Program-made: the position numbers and the translations under genes | Assembly: GCA_964476835.1 (NCBI GenBank) | Contig: CAYZCE010000006.1 | Span: 1 to 64,000, forward strand | Reading direction: 5' to 3' | DNA: 64,000 nucleotides | Source of the DNA: PALSA-926 sp964476835 | Lineage (GTDB): Bacteria; Pseudomonadota; Alphaproteobacteria; Micavibrionales; UBA2020 | The notes under the pieces: generated by a model | Seen by the model: the letters and a program-made list of their open reading frames with translations, nothing else | What the model was told of the DNA's origin: nothing | Database searches by the model: none | Shown: positions 8,881 through 17,321 of the stretch, piece by piece | Layout of the letters: every line of letters begins with the position of its first letter | Position numbering within the stretch: position 1 is the stretch's first letter

Positions 8881-10965
8881 TTAGCCCGATCTCAGGTACT
8901 TGATCGCCGTATCCCGCTCGAACAGGTACAGCAGCGTCCGCAGCGCCGTGCCGCGCGGCGACAGCAATTGCGGGTCTTTCTCCAATATCAGCCGCGCATC
9001 GTCGTGCGCCATCTTGATGAGGTCGCCATGCGCCGCGGCATTGGCAAGGCGGAACTCCGGCAGGCCGCTCTGGCGCGTGCCGAGCATTTCGCCGGCGCCG
9101 CGCAGCTTCAGGTCTTCTTCCGCGATGATGAAGCCGTCTTCGGTGTCGCGGATGGTGGAGAGGCGCTTGCGCGCAATCTCACCCGACTGCGGGTTATAGA
9201 GCAACAGGCAGGTCGACTTGCCGCTCCCGCGCCCAATGCGCCCGCGCAACTGGTGCAGCTGGGCGAGGCCGAAGCGTTCGGCATGTTCGATGACCATCAC
9301 CGTCGCCTCGGGCACATCCATGCCGACTTCGACGATGGTCGTCGCCACCAGAATATCATAAGCGCCGCTCGCAAAAGCGGCCATGACCGCGTCTTTCTCG
9401 GTTGGCTTCATGCGCCCGTGCAGCAGGCCGACGCGGTCGCCGAACAGCATGTGCAGTTGGCGGTGGCGTTCCTCGGCGGCCGCGAGGTCGAGTTTTTCCG
9501 ACTCCTCCACCAGCGGGCAGACCCAATAGACGCGCGCATTTTCGGCGATCTTGCGGTGCAGCGCTTCCATCACCTCGTCCGCGCGCTCGTTGGAGATCAG
9601 GCGCGTGTCGATGGGTTGCCGTCCGGCGGGTTTTTCATCAAGACGGCTCACGTCCATGTCGCCGTAGACCGTCAGCGTCAGCGTGCGCGGGATCGGCGTC
9701 GCCGTCATGACCAGCACATCGCAGAGCTTGCCCTTGTTTGACAGCTGCATCCGCTGGTGCACGCCGAAGCGGTGCTGCTCGTCGATAACCACGAAGGCGA
9801 GGTCGTGGAACGCCACGTCCTCCTGGAACAGCGCGTGGGTGCCGATGACGATATGCGCGCGGCCTTCGGCGATCTCGGCCAGCAGCTTCTCGCGCGCCTT
9901 GCCTTTGTCGCGGCCGGTCAGTGTCACCACGTTCAGCCCCGCGGCCTTGGCGAAGCGGGCGATGTTGGCTTCGTGCTGGCGGGCGAGGATCTCGGTCGGC
10001 GCCATCATCGCCGCCTGTCCGCCGCTGCCGATCGCGTGCACCATGGCCATGAAGGCCACAGCCGTCTTTCCGCTGCCGACGTCGCCCTGCAGCAGGCGCA
10101 GCATGCGCGTGGGGCTCTTCATGTCGTTGCGGATGTCGTCGATGGCGCGCGATTGCGAACCTGTCAGCGTGAAGGGCAGCGCCGCGAGCGCCTTCTGGAA
10201 CAAGGCATCGTCGCCCGCCAGCGCGCGGCCCTTGAGCGACTGCTGCTGCTGGCGCACCAGCGCGATGGTCAGCTGATTGGAGAGAAGCTCATCATAGGCC
10301 AGCCGCATCCGCGCCGGCGTTTCGGGCGAGAGGTCGGCCTCCGATTGCGGCGTATGTACGGTCTTCACGGCATCCACCCACGCAGGCCAGTGTTGCTGCT
10401 GCACCAGCGGCGTACCATGCCATTCCTCAAGTGCGGGCGCCTTGGCGACGGCGGTGCGGATGAACTTCTGCACCATTTTCTGCGTCAGGCCGGCGGTGAG
10501 GGGGTAGACAGGCTCGACCGTCTCGACCAGCGCGCGTTCGTGCACCGGCGCAATGAGGTCGGGGTGGGTCATTTGCAGCGTGGTGTTGTACATCTCCAGC
10601 TTGCCGCTGACGACGCGGTCGTCGCCCGGCGGCAGCTGTGCCGCCAGCCAGTCGGCTTTCGCGTTGAAGAACACGAGATCGACCGCGCCCGTCTCATCAT
10701 GGCAGCGCACGCGGTAGGGCAGGCCGGGGCGGCGCGGCGGGCTGTGTTCGTCAATGGTGACTGTCAGCGTCGCGACTTGTCCGGCCAGCGCCTCGGCGAT
10801 CTTGGGCGCATAGCGGCGGTCGATGATGCCGGCGGGCAGGTGCCAGAGCAGGTCGACGACCTTCTCGCCCGCCACGGTCTTGAGCAACGTCAGCATGCGC
10901 GGCCCCACGCCGGGCAGCGATTTCGTTGATTGGAACAGCGGGTCGAGGACGAAGGGGCGCGTCAC
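8881..10965 (-). CDS. recG: ATP-dependent DNA helicase RecG
   Basis: A 694-residue superfamily 2 helicase that remodels stalled replication forks and Holliday junctions. It has an N-terminal wedge/OB region (about residues 1-240), Walker A LLQGDVGSGKTAVAF, DEQH box VIDEQHRFGVHQR, SAT-like MTATPIPRTLTLTVYGD, and the C-terminal LRGRIGRGSG motif with QSGLPEFRLAN. Length and motif order are normal. It converges with the permease/FliL-like pair and diverges from sdhE, whose start is 45 bases away. Confidence 0.98.
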   Translation of the reverse strand: MTRPFVLDPLFQSTKSLPGVGPRMLTLLKTVAGEKVVDLLWHLPAGIIDRRYAPKIAEALAGQVATLTVTIDEHSPPRRPGLPYRVRCHDETGAVDLVFFNAKADWLAAQLPPGDDRVVSGKLEMYNTTLQMTHPDLIAPVHERALVETVEPVYPLTAGLTQKMVQKFIRTAVAKAPALEEWHGTPLVQQQHWPAWVDAVKTVHTPQSEADLSPETPARMRLAYDELLSNQLTIALVRQQQQSLKGRALAGDDALFQKALAALPFTLTGSQSRAIDDIRNDMKSPTRMLRLLQGDVGSGKTAVAFMAMVHAIGSGGQAAMMAPTEILARQHEANIARFAKAAGLNVVTLTGRDKGKAREKLLAEIAEGRAHIVIGTHALFQEDVAFHDLAFVVIDEQHRFGVHQRMQLSNKGKLCDVLVMTATPIPRTLTLTVYGDMDVSRLDEKPAGRQPIDTRLISNERADEVMEALHRKIAENARVYWVCPLVEESEKLDLAAAEERHRQLHMLFGDRVGLLHGRMKPTEKDAVMAAFASGAYDILVATTIVEVGMDVPEATVMVIEHAERFGLAQLHQLRGRIGRGSGKSTCLLLYNPQSGEIARKRLSTIRDTEDGFIIAEEDLKLRGAGEMLGTRQSGLPEFRLANAAAHGDLIKMAHDDARLILEKDPQLLSPRGTALRTLLYLFERDTAIKYLRSG

Positions 10966-11009
10966 AGATTTCCCTTGATGAATTTGTTGTGTGTCCTATG
11001 CTACCCGCT

Positions 11010-11282
11010 ATGCAGACCGAAGACAATATCACGATCCGCCGCAAGCAGCTCATCTTCCGCAGCTGGCATCGCGGCACGCGCGAGATCGACCTGCTGCTCG
11101 GCCGTTTTGCCGACACGGTATTGCCCGGCTTCGACGGCGCGCAGCTGGAAATTTACGCACGCTTCCTGAACAACAGCGACCCGGACATTTATAACTGGAT
11201 CACGGGACAGGAACCGCTGCCCCCGTCGGAAGACAACGCGGTCACGCGCATCCTGCTCGATTTCTTCAAAACGGCATCATGA
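11010..11282 (+). CDS. sdhE: FAD assembly factor SdhE
   Basis: A 90-residue factor that helps attach FAD covalently to succinate dehydrogenase subunit A. It carries the family motif SWHRGTREIDLLLGRF (the RGxxE motif) and the acidic, aromatic C-terminal region NWITGQEPLP. The ATG at 11010 is the first start that keeps this normal length. It is divergent from recG, a common arrangement in alphaproteobacteria. Its 3' end overlaps the convergent membrane-protein gene by 17 bases. Confidence 0.93.
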   Translation: MQTEDNITIRRKQLIFRSWHRGTREIDLLLGRFADTVLPGFDGAQLEIYARFLNNSDPDIYNWITGQEPLPPSEDNAVTRILLDFFKTAS

Positions 11283-11715
11283 CCTTGTCGGCGTTGCCCA
11301 TCGCCCAGAGCAGGGCGAGGCCTGCCGCGTTCAGCCCGAGATAGCCTTTCAGCAGCGTGTGCTTCTCGCGGAACGTCGCCGTATAGACCAGCAGCATCAC
11401 GACCATCACGGGGCCGGTGAAATAGGCATAGCCGAGGTGCTCGAAATACCGGTTGAGCGACGAGGCGATCACGTAAAGCAGGATCACGAAGATCGTCGCC
11501 AGCAGGGCAGGGATGGTCAGGCGGCTCAGCCGCGTGCGGTATTGCTCGATGAAGATGACGGTGGCGAAGTCGAAGGCCGCCAGCGACAGCACAAGGCACG
11601 CGACGAAATACGCGTAAGGCACCGGCGCATGGTTGTCGACCATCGTCAATACCAGCAGCGCCGAAGGCAGGAGGACCAGCACGCTGAGGAGAATGGGTTT
11701 CAACCAGGCGGGCAT
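11266..11715 (-). CDS. Small polytopic membrane protein, unknown
   Basis: 149 residues with four or five hydrophobic helices (about 8-25, 33-52, 68-88, 97-112, 125-142) joined by short loops; the central loop has EQYRTRLSRLT. The start at 11715 is preceded by CAAGGAGAAAGACGC, a good site. It is 18 bases downstream of rlmB on the same strand and overlaps the sdhE 3' end convergently. No family recognised. Confidence 0.7.
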   Translation of the reverse strand: MPAWLKPILLSVLVLLPSALLVLTMVDNHAPVPYAYFVACLVLSLAAFDFATVIFIEQYRTRLSRLTIPALLATIFVILLYVIASSLNRYFEHLGYAYFTGPVMVVMLLVYTATFREKHTLLKGYLGLNAAGLALLWAMGNADKVMMPF

Positions 11716-11733
11716 GCGTCTTTCTCCTTGTCC

Positions 11734-13348
11734 TTATTTCTTGGCCCTTACGATCTCATAAAGCGCGACGGCTGCCGCGTTCGAGACGTTGAGGCTGCCG
11801 ATCGCGCCCTGCGTGGGCAGCTTGGCCAGTTCGTCGCAGTTCTCGGCCACGAGGCGGCGCAGGCCGTCGCCCTCGGCGCCCAGCACCAGCGCGGTCTTGC
11901 CGCCGGCGAGCTTCATGCTGGCGAGCGTCGACTTGCCTTCTTCGGCGAGGCCGATGCAGAAGAAGCCGGCCTTCTTGAGGTTTTCGAGCGCGCGGCTCAG
12001 GTTGACTTCGCGCACGAGCGGCACATGCTCGACCGCGCCGGAGGCCGTCTTGGCCAGCACGCCGGTGATGTCGGGCGCGTGCAGTGTCTGCACCACGACC
12101 GCGATTGCGCCGAACGCCGCCGCCGAGCGCATGATCGCGCCGATGTTATGCGGGTCGGTGACCTGGTCGAGCACCACGATGGTCGAGCCTTCCGGCGCGT
12201 GCAGCGTGATGTCGGCGAGGTAGGTTTCCTCGAGCGGCAGGGTGTCGAGCAGCAGGTCCTGGTGCACCGCGTCGCGCGGCAGCAGGCGGTCGATATCTTC
12301 CTTCTCGACGAGCGTCTTGACGGGGAGCGTGCGGCCTTCGGCCTCGGCGTCTTCCCATGCTTCCTGCACGGACTCAAAGCCCTTCTCGGTGCACAGGAGG
12401 CGCTTGTTGCGGCGATCCGGGTTCAGCAGCGCCTGCGATACCGCATGCACGCCGTAAAGATAAGCCGCCGACGGCGCGCCGTAGGAGGGGCGCTCGGATT
12501 TCAGCTTCTGGCGGATGTCGTCGCGCGGCGCCGCATCGTCAAAGGTGCGGGCAGGGCGGTCGTCGAAGCGCTGTTCCTTGCGGAAGGCCGGCTTGTCGCC
12601 GAACGAGCGCTTCTTGTCGTAGGAGGGCTTGTCGCCGAAGCTCTTGCGCGGGCGGTCGCTCTTGAAACCGCCGTCGCGGCGGGGTGGACGGGAATCGCGG
12701 TCCCCGAAGCTCTTGCGGGGACGGTCGCTCTTGAAACCCTCGCCGTCGCGGCGGGGCGGGCGGCNNNNNNNNNNNNNNNNNNNNNNNNNNNNNNNNNNNN
12801 NNNNNNNNNNNNNNNNNNNNNNNNNNNNNNNNNNNNNNNNNNNNNNNNNNNNNNNNNNNNNNNNTGTCGCCTTCGAAAGAGCGCTTTTTATAAGGCTTGT
12901 CGCCGAAATCGCGGCGCGGCGGACGGTCGCCGTCGGCGCGGGGCGGACGGGAATCGCGGTCGCCGAAGCTCTTGCGGGGGCGGTCGCTCTTGAAGCCCTC
13001 GCCGTCGCGGCGGGGCGGGCGGCTGTCGCCTTCGAAAGAGCGCTTTTTATAAGGCTTGTCGCCGAAATCGCGGCGCGGGGGACGGTCGCCGTCGGCGCGG
13101 GGCGGACGGGAATCACGGTCGCCGAAGCTCTTGCGGGGGCGGTCGCTCTTGAAGCCTTCGCCGTCGCGGCGGGGGGGGCGGTCGCCGGTGGGACGCGGCG
13201 CACGGCTGTCGCTGCGCTTTTCGCCATCCCTTTCAGATCCCTTGCTAAAACCACGGCCGCGGCCGCCGCCACCCGGCTTGCCGCCGCCCGAAAATTTTTG
13301 CCCGCCGCCGGTGCGTTTGGACTGGAAACTTCTTGGTTTTTGTGACAT
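11734..13348 (-). CDS. rlmB: 23S rRNA (G2251-2'-O)-methyltransferase RlmB with repetitive N-terminus; contains a gap
   Basis: SPOUT-class methyltransferase (TrmH family). The C-terminal ~260 residues hold the substrate-binding domain (YLYGVHAVSQALLNPDRR) and the knotted catalytic domain with LDQVTDPHNIGAIMRSAAAF, ALVLGAEGDGLRRLV and the final IGSLNVSNAAAVALYE. The N-terminus starts MSQKPRSFQSKRTGGGQKF and is a long disordered Arg/Asp/Gly/Pro region of 53-residue repeats. The 100 N at 12765-12864 break the frame as written; removing them restores one continuous frame, so this is one gene. The low-complexity tail could aid RNA binding or condensation. Confidence 0.9.
12665..13190 (-). repeat. 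159-bp tandem repeat in the rlmB N-terminus
   Basis: The unit is 159 bp (53 residues; blocks such as GFKSDRPRKSFGDRDSRPPR and DFGDKPYKKRSFEGD). The same phase point occurs at 13024 and at 12865, exactly 159 bases apart. Copies are nearly identical at the DNA level, which explains the assembly gap inside the array. Copy number in the genome is therefore unknown. Confidence 0.85.
12765..12864. other. Assembly gap of 100 N
   Basis: The last bases before the gap and the first after it abut exactly as in the intact repeat copy around 13010-13035. The true missing length is therefore zero or a multiple of 159 bp, not 100. Confidence 0.95.
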
Positions 13349-13423
13349 AAGCTTATTTCTTTCGTTGATCGTTCAGGGTGAAAATACCCCAGATCGCCAG
13401 CGGAAGTATAGAACTATTCCTTC

Positions 13424-13509
13424 GGAGGGGTGGCCGAGCGGTCAATGGCAACAGACTGTAAATCTGTCCTCTTATGAGTTCGTAGGTTCAAATCCTACCC
13501 CCTCCACCA
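13424..13509 (+). tRNA. tRNA-Tyr (anticodon GTA)
   Basis: An 86-base gene with 5' acceptor GGAGGGG paired with CCCCTCC, discriminator A and encoded CCA at 13507-13509. The anticodon arm is ACAGA-CTGTAAA-TCTGT with GTA at 13458-13460. A long variable arm (class II) and the T-arm sequence GGTTCAAATCC are present. An intrinsic terminator follows at 13551. The 3' end is the attachment point of the genomic island. Confidence 0.97.
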
Positions 13510-13600
13510 CTTTTTTCCCAGTTTTCAGACATTTCAGAGACAAGACCACAAAAGCCCGCTTTTCGCGGGCTTTTTGCTTATCGATTCTCAGGGACACTTG
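13495..13600 (+). repeat. Left boundary repeat of the island (tRNA 3' end and downstream)
   Basis: CTACCCCCTCCACCA (13495-13509, the tRNA 3' end) recurs exactly at 40410-40424. Downstream similarity continues with divergence: TTTTTCCC-GTTTTC, ATTTCAGAGA, CAAAAGC, then GATTCTCAGGGACAC against GATTCTCGGGGATAC. This is what site-specific integration at a tRNA gene leaves behind. Confidence 0.8.
13551..13575 (+). terminator. Intrinsic terminator after tRNA-Tyr
   Basis: AAAGCCCGC (13551-13559) pairs with GCGGGCTTT (13565-13573) around TTTTC, and T residues follow to 13575. The copy in the right boundary repeat (about 40465-40490) has lost this perfect pairing. Confidence 0.85.
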
Positions 13601-13908
13601 GAGACGATTCGAAATTGGGCTGTCTTAGGGCACTTGTCTCTGGCGGAGGTGGCCCTAGTGTCCCTGTCATTTAATGACAAGGCGGATTCCCGTGAACAGG
13701 GATAATTACAGGGAAATTTTTAAAGCAGATTATTTATCTACGGAGGATATGCCGGCAAATGCCTGTAATGAGCGTGCAATTTTTTGTAAGAGAAAATGCT
13801 CCAAAAATTATCAGGGAATTTGAAAACCGTATCAGGGAAATTTTTTTCGAAGATCAGACCAGCACATTAACGAAGATCAAAATTAGTTTTTTCTTATGCG
13901 GTCTATGC

Positions 13909-14050
13909 TATACTCGAGGGGTTGGTGAATAAAATATTAGCACCAACAATCACGGACGCTAAATACGTTTAACGCGTCTATATCAAAAAAGCAGATTCTG
14001 CCTATGGGCGGTAGCCATATCCGGATGCATCCATTTATGGAAGCATCCGG
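13909..14050 (+). ncRNA. Structured leader or small RNA upstream of the methyltransferase
   Basis: An extended -10 element TGCTATACT (TATACT at 13909-13914) would start RNA near 13921. Four hairpins follow in a row: GTTGGTG/CACCAAC (13921-13927, 13941-13947), GCAGA/TCTGC (13991-14001), TATGG/CCATA (14003-14019) and CCGGATGC/GCATCCGG with an inner CCAT/ATGG (14021-14050). The -35 match is poor. The rest of 13510-13908 shows no convincing gene. This could be the 5' leader of the gene at 14138 or a separate RNA. Confidence 0.45.
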
Positions 14051-14137
14051 TCTCCGTCTTTAAAGCACTTCTCACGCTTATGCCGAAAATTACGGCATGG
14101 CGCTGCCTTGGCATGTCTCAAAAGAAAGGAATGTTGA

Positions 14138-15403
14138 ATGCTTAAAATACAAATGAAAACCATCGGCTCTCTGACGCCATATGAACGGAATGCTCGTAAA
14201 CATACAGATAAGCAAATCACCAAGATTGCAGCAAGCATAGATCAGTTCGGGTTCAATAACCCGATATTGACCGATAAGAACAACGTGATCATTGCGGGGC
14301 ATGGGCGGTGGTCTGCAGCGAAGAAGCTCAAGATGCCCGAAGTGCCAACGATCTGCCTGGAACATATGTCGGAGGATGAAATAAGAGCTTACATCATTGC
14401 CGATAATAAATTAGCAGAGTTGGCAGGCTGGGATCACGACATACTGGCAATCGAATTCCAGCATCTTGCATCCATGGACATAGGCTTTGATCTGGAGATT
14501 ACCGGTTTCGAGATGGGTGAGATAGATTTCATCATCGGCGGACCAGTTTCGATGAAGTCAGATCCGGACGATGAGATTATTGCGCCTGAAACGAATGGGC
14601 CTGCTGTAACAAAGCTAGGTGATTTGTGGCGGTTGGGAGAGCATCGGCTTTACTGTGGCAATAGCTTGGATAATGCCAGCTATACAGCTCTTATGGGTGA
14701 AGACCGGGCGCAGATGGTTTTTACCGATCCGCCTTTTAACGTGCCTATTGAGGGCCATGTCGGCGGTAATGGCGTTGTTAAACATCGTGAGTTCGAAATG
14801 GCTGTAGGTGAAATGACCGAAGGCCAGTTTACCGACTTTCTGGCTAAATCGATGAAACTATTCCGCGCCTATTCCGAGCCGGGATCCATAGCATTCTGTT
14901 GCATGGACTGGCGGCATATGTCGGAGCTTCTGCACGCCAGCAAACAAACCGGATATGAATATAAAAATCTCTGTGTTTGGGTGAAAGATAACGGCGGAAT
15001 GGGCTCACTTTATCGGTCAAGGCATGAACTTGTGTTTGTGTTCAAAGATCCGGAAGGTAAGCACATAAACAATATCGAACTCGGTAAGAATGGCCGCTAT
15101 CGAACGAATGTTTGGGAATATCCTGGCGTCAACAGTCTTAAAAAAGATCGGATGGCTGATCTTAAGATGCACCCTACAGTAAAGCCTATCAATCTTGTTG
15201 CTGATGCGATTAAGGATTGTTCAAAGCGCCGAGGGATTATTCTTGACCCATTCGCCGGTAGCGGCACGACATTGATTGCGGCGGAGAAGACGGGCAGACG
15301 TGCGCGCCTTATTGAGCTTGATCCAGCGTACTGCGACATCATTATACAACGTTGGGAGAAACTGACTAACGAGAAAGCTGTTTTGGAAGGAGGTGCACAA
15401 TGA
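14138..15403 (+). CDS. ParB-domain DNA methyltransferase (phage/island type)
   Basis: 421 residues with two domains. Residues 1-90 are a ParB/sulfiredoxin-like domain (SLTPYERNARKHTDKQI, then NVIIAGHGRWSAAKKL). The rest is a class-beta amino-methyltransferase: catalytic FTDPPF near residue 194 comes before the SAM-binding FAGSGTT near residue 370. It should methylate adenine N6 or cytosine N4. AAAGGA precedes the ATG at 14138. It overlaps the DUF5681 gene by 4 bases (ATGA). Such pairs are common in prophages and islands of alphaproteobacteria; no cognate nuclease is adjacent, so it is probably an orphan methylase. Confidence 0.9.
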   Translation: MLKIQMKTIGSLTPYERNARKHTDKQITKIAASIDQFGFNNPILTDKNNVIIAGHGRWSAAKKLKMPEVPTICLEHMSEDEIRAYIIADNKLAELAGWDHDILAIEFQHLASMDIGFDLEITGFEMGEIDFIIGGPVSMKSDPDDEIIAPETNGPAVTKLGDLWRLGEHRLYCGNSLDNASYTALMGEDRAQMVFTDPPFNVPIEGHVGGNGVVKHREFEMAVGEMTEGQFTDFLAKSMKLFRAYSEPGSIAFCCMDWRHMSELLHASKQTGYEYKNLCVWVKDNGGMGSLYRSRHELVFVFKDPEGKHINNIELGKNGRYRTNVWEYPGVNSLKKDRMADLKMHPTVKPINLVADAIKDCSKRRGIILDPFAGSGTTLIAAEKTGRRARLIELDPAYCDIIIQRWEKLTNEKAVLEGGAQ

Positions 15404-15930
15404 GCGAGGACCAAGAAACTTATGAAGTTGGTTACAAAAAGCCCCCTAAAGGTAGTCGTTTCAAAAGTGGTCAATCGGGAAATCCGAAGGGCAGGCCTCG
15501 TGGTGTAAAGAATACAGACAAGCTAGTCCTGGACGTTTTGAACAAGAAGATACCCATGAACGTGAATGGCGAGATGACTCAAGTTGCTATGCGCACAGCC
15601 ATTATTCTTGCACAAGCCAAAAAGGCCATAGAGAAAGGAGATACACGAGCAGGAAAACTCCTACTAGAAATGCATGATAATGCAGAAAAGAAAGTCTACC
15701 GTGCGGAGGCTGTACTCGAAGAGCTAATAGAGGCTCTCTATGAAGTCTTTCTTGTAAAGGCAGAGAGGGATCCTGAGGCTGCACAAAGACAACTTCATCA
15801 GGTTCTATTAAAAACTGGTTGTGATATTAAAAAGCTTGGGATGGAGTTTGAACCTCTCAGGTATGAGCCGACGCTTCAACCGGGCGAATATGATGAAATG
15901 CCTGCACTATTCAGAAGCCTAGACGAATAG
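15400..15930 (+). CDS. DUF5681 protein
   Basis: 176 residues starting MSEDQETYEVGYKKPPKG. The motif FKSGQSGNPKGRPRGVKN is the DUF5681 signature; a helical, charged remainder follows. The family is found beside phage-type methyltransferases and has been suggested to relate to small terminase-like DNA-binding proteins; its function is not established. Translation is coupled to the methyltransferase by a 4-base overlap. The C-terminus (from about residue 120) is acidic and Pro-containing. Confidence 0.85.
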   Translation: MSEDQETYEVGYKKPPKGSRFKSGQSGNPKGRPRGVKNTDKLVLDVLNKKIPMNVNGEMTQVAMRTAIILAQAKKAIEKGDTRAGKLLLEMHDNAEKKVYRAEAVLEELIEALYEVFLVKAERDPEAAQRQLHQVLLKTGCDIKKLGMEFEPLRYEPTLQPGEYDEMPALFRSLDE

Positions 15931-15952
15931 TGTCACTTTCGGACAAATAATA

Positions 15953-16001
15953 CCGAAAACGCGCCATTTCCTGACGTCCGTCGGGGAATGGCGCTATTCG
16001 G
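15953..16001 (+). other. Large hairpin after DUF5681
   Basis: GCGCCATTTCC (15961-15971) pairs with GGGAATGGCGC (15984-15994, one slip), extended by CCGAA (15953-15957) with TTCGG (15997-16001). No T-run follows, so it is not a standard terminator. It lies between the DUF5681 stop and the candidate RNA promoter. Confidence 0.55.
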
Positions 16002-16037
16002 ATTGATACCCTTCCGAAAAGAAGCTAATGTCATAAA

Positions 16038-16236
16038 TGTGCAGGCGAGAGTCTGCCCGGGACTTTAGAACCCCGCGTTACCCGGTGACGTGTCCGTCAT
16101 CACGTCGCTTCTCGACCTTTATGGCCGGGAGGCGACGGCGTATGTCCAGGGCTTCGGCTTAAAGGCCGTCGCGGTCGTGGTAACGCGGCTTCTAAACTCC
16201 CGGTCGCCAGAGAAATCTGGCGACCGATTGTTTTTT
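16038..16236 (+). ncRNA. Candidate ~200-nt structured RNA with its own terminator
   Basis: A plausible promoter is TTGATA (16003-16008), 17 bases, then TAATGT (16026-16031). A long closing stem joins 16057-16082 to 16179-16203, with about 24 paired positions, one C/C mismatch and a small bulge. Inside are GGTGACG/CGTCATC (16084-16090 with 16095-16101) and an 11-bp stem GTCGCTTCTCG/CGGGAGGCGAC (16104-16114 with 16126-16136), plus a weaker CGGC/GCCG hairpin. It ends in a perfect terminator at 16201-16236. I do not recognise the family. It could act alone or as an attenuator for the gene at 16255. Confidence 0.6.
16201..16236 (+). terminator. Intrinsic terminator with GAAA tetraloop
   Basis: CGGTCGCCAGA (16201-16211) and TCTGGCGACCG (16216-16226) form a perfect 11-bp stem closed by GAAA; ATTG and six T follow. 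Its first three bases also belong to the right arm of the long stem (16179-16203), so the two structures compete at the junction. Confidence 0.88.
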
Positions 16237-16254
16237 GCAACAAGGGAGAGAAGC

Positions 16255-17226
16255 ATGTCAGCGACAAAGAAAGAACTCACAGAAATAGACTTGTCTAAAG
16301 TCACTCAAGCTAAGTATATCAAGCTCGGTACTAATGGGCGATGGGATCATCTGTGTTTTGAAGATGGAACGCTTCGACTTGGGTACGATCAGGTTGCAGA
16401 GAACTATACAGTTGATCAAGGTCAACAGCCCATTTCTGATTTTTACCGGGCGCAAGGCAAGAAAGATCACGCGGCAACAAATCATGCACGGCAGGTAATG
16501 GATTTCTATTCCGCCGGCCCGGAAACGCTATGGATTACGTTTTCGAGTGGCAAGCTGTGGTGGTGTCAGGCGCAAGAAGAGGTTGAGTTCATCAGTCATG
16601 ATAAACAGATCACGATAGATTTCGGAAGTCGTTTAAAGAGAACGGTATCCGGGTGGCACGATTGTTCGGTGTCTGGCAGAACGTTATATATGACCGATAT
16701 CAGTGGGCGGCTGACAAAAACAGTAGGTTATAGAGCGACGGTCTGTGGCATTGGAGAACAGGAATTCAAGTATCTCATTCGTCTGCTACAGGACCAGCGA
16801 TCACCAGAAGTCGAACGAGCGACAGAGGACAAAAAGAGGCTGTTGACCTCCATTGAACTGCTTATAGCTAGGCTGACCTGGCAGGACTTTGAGCTGTTAT
16901 CGGATTTGATTTTCTCCAGCTCTGGTTGGAGACGTACCAGTATGGTTGGAGGAGCGCAAAAGACCATAGATCTAGAATTAGTAATGCCATTAACGGGAGA
17001 GCGCGCCGTTGTTCAGGTGAAGTCGAAAACGGATCAGCAGCAGCTTAATGAGTATATTGAAAGATTACAGGGAGTAGGAGCCGACAAGATTTTCTACTTA
17101 TATCACACGTCTTCTAGTGATCTCGTGTGCGATTCTGAAGATGTTATACTGATGGGGTCTGGGGCTCTTGCGGAACATGTTCTTCAGAGTGGCCTTGTAG
17201 ATTGGCTTCTTGAGAAGGTGGGCTAA
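16255..17226 (+). CDS. Mrr-like PD-(D/E)xK nuclease with unknown N-terminal domain
   Basis: 323 residues from ATG 16255, preceded by GGGAGAG. The C-terminal ~120 residues look like a type IV restriction endonuclease domain: LTWQDFELLSDLIFSSSGW, then GGAQKTIDLELVMP and AVVQVKSKT, which fit the D-x(n)-QxK catalytic pattern of Mrr-type nucleases. The N-terminal ~200 residues are beta-rich (LWITFSSGKLWWCQAQEEVEF) and have no Walker motif; a reader of modified DNA would fit the architecture but is inference. The frame is open further upstream, but that part overlaps the structured RNA and I reject it. Confidence 0.65.
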   Translation: MSATKKELTEIDLSKVTQAKYIKLGTNGRWDHLCFEDGTLRLGYDQVAENYTVDQGQQPISDFYRAQGKKDHAATNHARQVMDFYSAGPETLWITFSSGKLWWCQAQEEVEFISHDKQITIDFGSRLKRTVSGWHDCSVSGRTLYMTDISGRLTKTVGYRATVCGIGEQEFKYLIRLLQDQRSPEVERATEDKKRLLTSIELLIARLTWQDFELLSDLIFSSSGWRRTSMVGGAQKTIDLELVMPLTGERAVVQVKSKTDQQQLNEYIERLQGVGADKIFYLYHTSSSDLVCDSEDVILMGSGALAEHVLQSGLVDWLLEKVG

Positions 17227-17321
17227 CCCAATCTTTGTCTAGATAGATTGGACTTCTCCTGTGAACAGAGCGTGTATGGACATATGAGTGTGCCTGTCCA
17301 TGAATAAGAGTTTTATTGACT

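Noticed and set aside
12665..13190. CRISPR or intergenic repeat
   Set aside because: The 159-bp units keep one reading frame joined to RlmB.
16038..16236. Retron or group II intron RNA
   Set aside because: No reverse transcriptase or intron-encoded protein is near, and I see no domain V-like hairpin.
16090..16254. Upstream extension of the Mrr-like gene
   Set aside because: The extension overlaps the highly paired RNA and terminator, and a clear ribosome site precedes the ATG at 16255.
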